A DNA stretch of 63,661 nt from Nocardia brasiliensis NBRC 14402 (lineage in GTDB: Bacteria; Actinomycetota; Actinomycetes; Mycobacteriales; Mycobacteriaceae): NCBI RefSeq assembly GCF_000308475.2, contig NZ_BAFT02000050.1:1-63661 (forward strand), written 5' to 3'. The translations under genes were made by a program, and so were the position numbers. The notes beneath the pieces were generated by a model. The model was not told the origin of the DNA and searched no databases. It saw only the letters and a list, made by a program, of their open reading frames with translations. Shown one piece after another: positions 62,347 to 63,661 of this stretch; the stretch's first letter is position 1, and each line of letters starts with the position of its first letter.

Positions 62347-62483
62347 GCCTGTTCTTCTCCCACTGGTGGCGAGGATCGGACGGGCACGGTCCCGGCCTGG
62401 CCGACGGCCGGCCGACCGGGATTCCGTGTGCCCCACAGTGAACCAGCTGCCACCGACACAATCCTCGCCGTGCGTCCGAACCG

Positions 62484-63314
62484 CTACTGCTGTGCGGCCT
62501 GACCCTTGTTCATCTGCGGCTGCGCCGGATTGGCCTGGGCAGGCGCGGGATTGACGGCGGGCTGGGCCGCGCCACCGGCGGGCAGCTGATCGCCGCGCAT
62601 CGACGCGCGGATCTGCTCGAGCTTGCTGTGCCCGGCCATCTGGATGCTGGCCTGCTGCACCTCCAGCATGCGGCCCTGCACCGTGTTCTGCGCGAGCTCC
62701 GCGGAACCGAGCGCGTTGGCGTAGCGCCGCTCGATCTTCTCGCGCACCGCGTCCAGGCTGGGCGTGGTGCCCGGCGCCGACAGGGTCGAGTCCATCTGCT
62801 GCAGCGACGCGGAGACCTGCTCCTGCATCTTGGCCTGCTCCAGCTGGCTCAGCAGCTTGGTGCGCTCGGCGACCTTCTGCTGCAACAGCATCGCGTTCTG
62901 CTCCACCGCCTTCTTGGCCTGGGTGGCCGCCTGCAGTGACTGGTCGTGCAACACCTTGAGGTCCTCGACCGACTGCTCGGCGGTGACCAGCTGCGCGGCG
63001 AACGCCTCGGCGGCATTGGTGTACTGGATACCCTTTTCGGTGTCGCCCGCGGCGGTCGCCTGGTCGGCCAGCATGACCGCCTGGCGCGCGTTGGCGTTGA
63101 GCTTCTCGACCTCGTCGAGCTGCCGGTTCAATTTCATTTCCAGCTGACGCTGGTTGCCGATGACCGACGCGGCCTGCTGCGAGAGGGCCTGATGCTGGCG
63201 CTGAGCTTCCTCGATAGCCTGCTGAATCTGGACCTTCGGATCCGCGTGCTCCTCGATCTTCGAATCGAAGAGGGCCATCAGGTATTTCCAGGCCTTGACG
63301 AACGGATTAGCCAT
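62484..63314 (-). CDS. pspA: Phage shock protein A (35-kDa antigen family)
   Basis: 276 aa from ATG 63314 (GGAGG 12 bases upstream). Starts MANPFVKAWKYLMALFDSKI, the amphipathic PspA/IM30 helix, followed by long coiled coils (about 25-225) and a Pro/Ala/Gln-rich tail. It binds stressed membranes and, in mycobacteria, is regulated with ClgR. pspM follows 137 bp downstream on the same strand. Confidence 0.94.
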   Translation of the reverse strand: MANPFVKAWKYLMALFDSKIEEHADPKVQIQQAIEEAQRQHQALSQQAASVIGNQRQLEMKLNRQLDEVEKLNANARQAVMLADQATAAGDTEKGIQYTNAAEAFAAQLVTAEQSVEDLKVLHDQSLQAATQAKKAVEQNAMLLQQKVAERTKLLSQLEQAKMQEQVSASLQQMDSTLSAPGTTPSLDAVREKIERRYANALGSAELAQNTVQGRMLEVQQASIQMAGHSKLEQIRASMRGDQLPAGGAAQPAVNPAPAQANPAQPQMNKGQAAQQ

Positions 63315-63512
63315 CGATTGATCCCGCCTCCATCTGACGTGCCGCGCTCGGCGCGACTCCAGTGCGCGACCGTCACGCACTCGATATGTGCCTATCCTCC
63401 ACCATGCGGCAAGTGGGCCGGGATACCCAGCCCAACCAGACGCCCTATAGAGAATCTATCCGCTTTCGGCGCCGGTCCGCAGCGTTGCCACGGCTGCCGC
63501 TCACCTCGGTTG

Positions 63513-63661
63513 TCACATGCCCTTCACCAGGACCAGCATGTCGGCCTTCGGTGCGGGGATGACGATTCGGGTGTCGACCGCCAGCGGCAGCGGGCGCCCG
63601 GCGGCCCCGGCCACCGACAGCGCGGCGCTGGCCGGCGCCAGGGCGGGCTCCGGAGCAGGGG
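63513..63661 (-). CDS. C-terminal end of an unidentified protein (start beyond the window)
   Basis: Open frame from the right edge to TGA at 63513; the last 49 residues are Ala/Pro-rich, then AVDTRIVIPAPKADMLVLVK ending GM. In mycobacteria clgR precedes pspA, but this end does not resemble ClgR. It lies 198 bp upstream of pspA. Confidence 0.5.
   Translation of the reverse strand, partial: PAPEPALAPASAALSVAGAAGRPLPLAVDTRIVIPAPKADMLVLVKGM

Overview
The window is 63.7 kb of GC-rich (roughly 70%) actinobacterial chromosome. A Nocardia-like member of the Mycobacteriales fits best. The evidence is a gene order that, as I recall it, follows the Mycobacterium tuberculosis hflX-dapF-miaA-(LigB-like)-DUF349-membrane protein-miaB-recX-recA-DUF3046-glycosyltransferase-psp block; a Corynebacterium-type gluABCD glutamate ABC transporter set between miaB and recX; and mycolic-lineage genes (acyl-ACP desaturase, secreted LIP-family lipases, PspA/PspM). 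I saw no rRNA, tRNA, prophage, IS transposase or CRISPR array.

Layout. 0-8.2 kb: acyltransferase (cut by the window edge), PucR regulator, two secreted lipases around a TetR gene, a desaturase and a ribosome-hibernation-like protein. 8.4-13.1 kb: two large adjacent genes of no recognised family, the best candidate for an undescribed system. 13.1-18.9 kb: acyl-CoA dehydrogenase, an ArnT/GT39-type membrane glycosyltransferase, a PlsC/DGAT-like acyltransferase, and two gene-free stretches filled with degenerate tandem repeats. 18.9-32.4 kb: conserved core (hflX, dapF, TrmH-family methyltransferase, miaA, LigB-like, DUF349, membrane protein, miaB, gluABCD). 32.5-39.5 kb: M28 peptidase, SDR, a frame-broken zinc-ribbon gene, a DUF4328/DUF3558-like membrane protein and a decayed ATPase. 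39.5-41.6 kb: recX-recA with a two-promoter control region. 41.6-48.0 kb: an accessory block (double-Lrp regulator, MFS pump, VOC/PNPOx/DUF1348 operon, CGNR regulator, TPR-kinase fusion) that separates recA from its usual neighbour DUF3046. 48-63.7 kb: glycosyltransferase, PhnZ-like HD protein with a GntR/HutC-type operator, PIG-L deacetylase, MarR-Bcr/CflA efflux pair, PRC-barrel stress protein, a two-component cassette with a second kinase-like membrane protein and a LuxR protein, an HxlR/hydrolase divergon, and pspM-pspA.

How genes work together. miaA and miaB act in sequence on tRNA A37. gluABCD is one uptake unit with a hairpin after the binding-protein gene. recA-recX is under LexA-type and PafBC-type control. 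The MarR/MFS, response-regulator/kinase/kinase-like, DUF3046/kinase and hibernation-factor/desaturase pairs are joined by overlapping or abutting stop and start codons.

The window also carries several unexplained repeat systems: a roughly 207-bp tandem array in which each copy holds a 61-bp palindrome, 70-bp palindromes at two convergent gene ends, a 281-bp inverted repeat, and three minisatellites. Two genes appear to be split by single-base losses; one of these lies inside a strong G-quadruplex motif.
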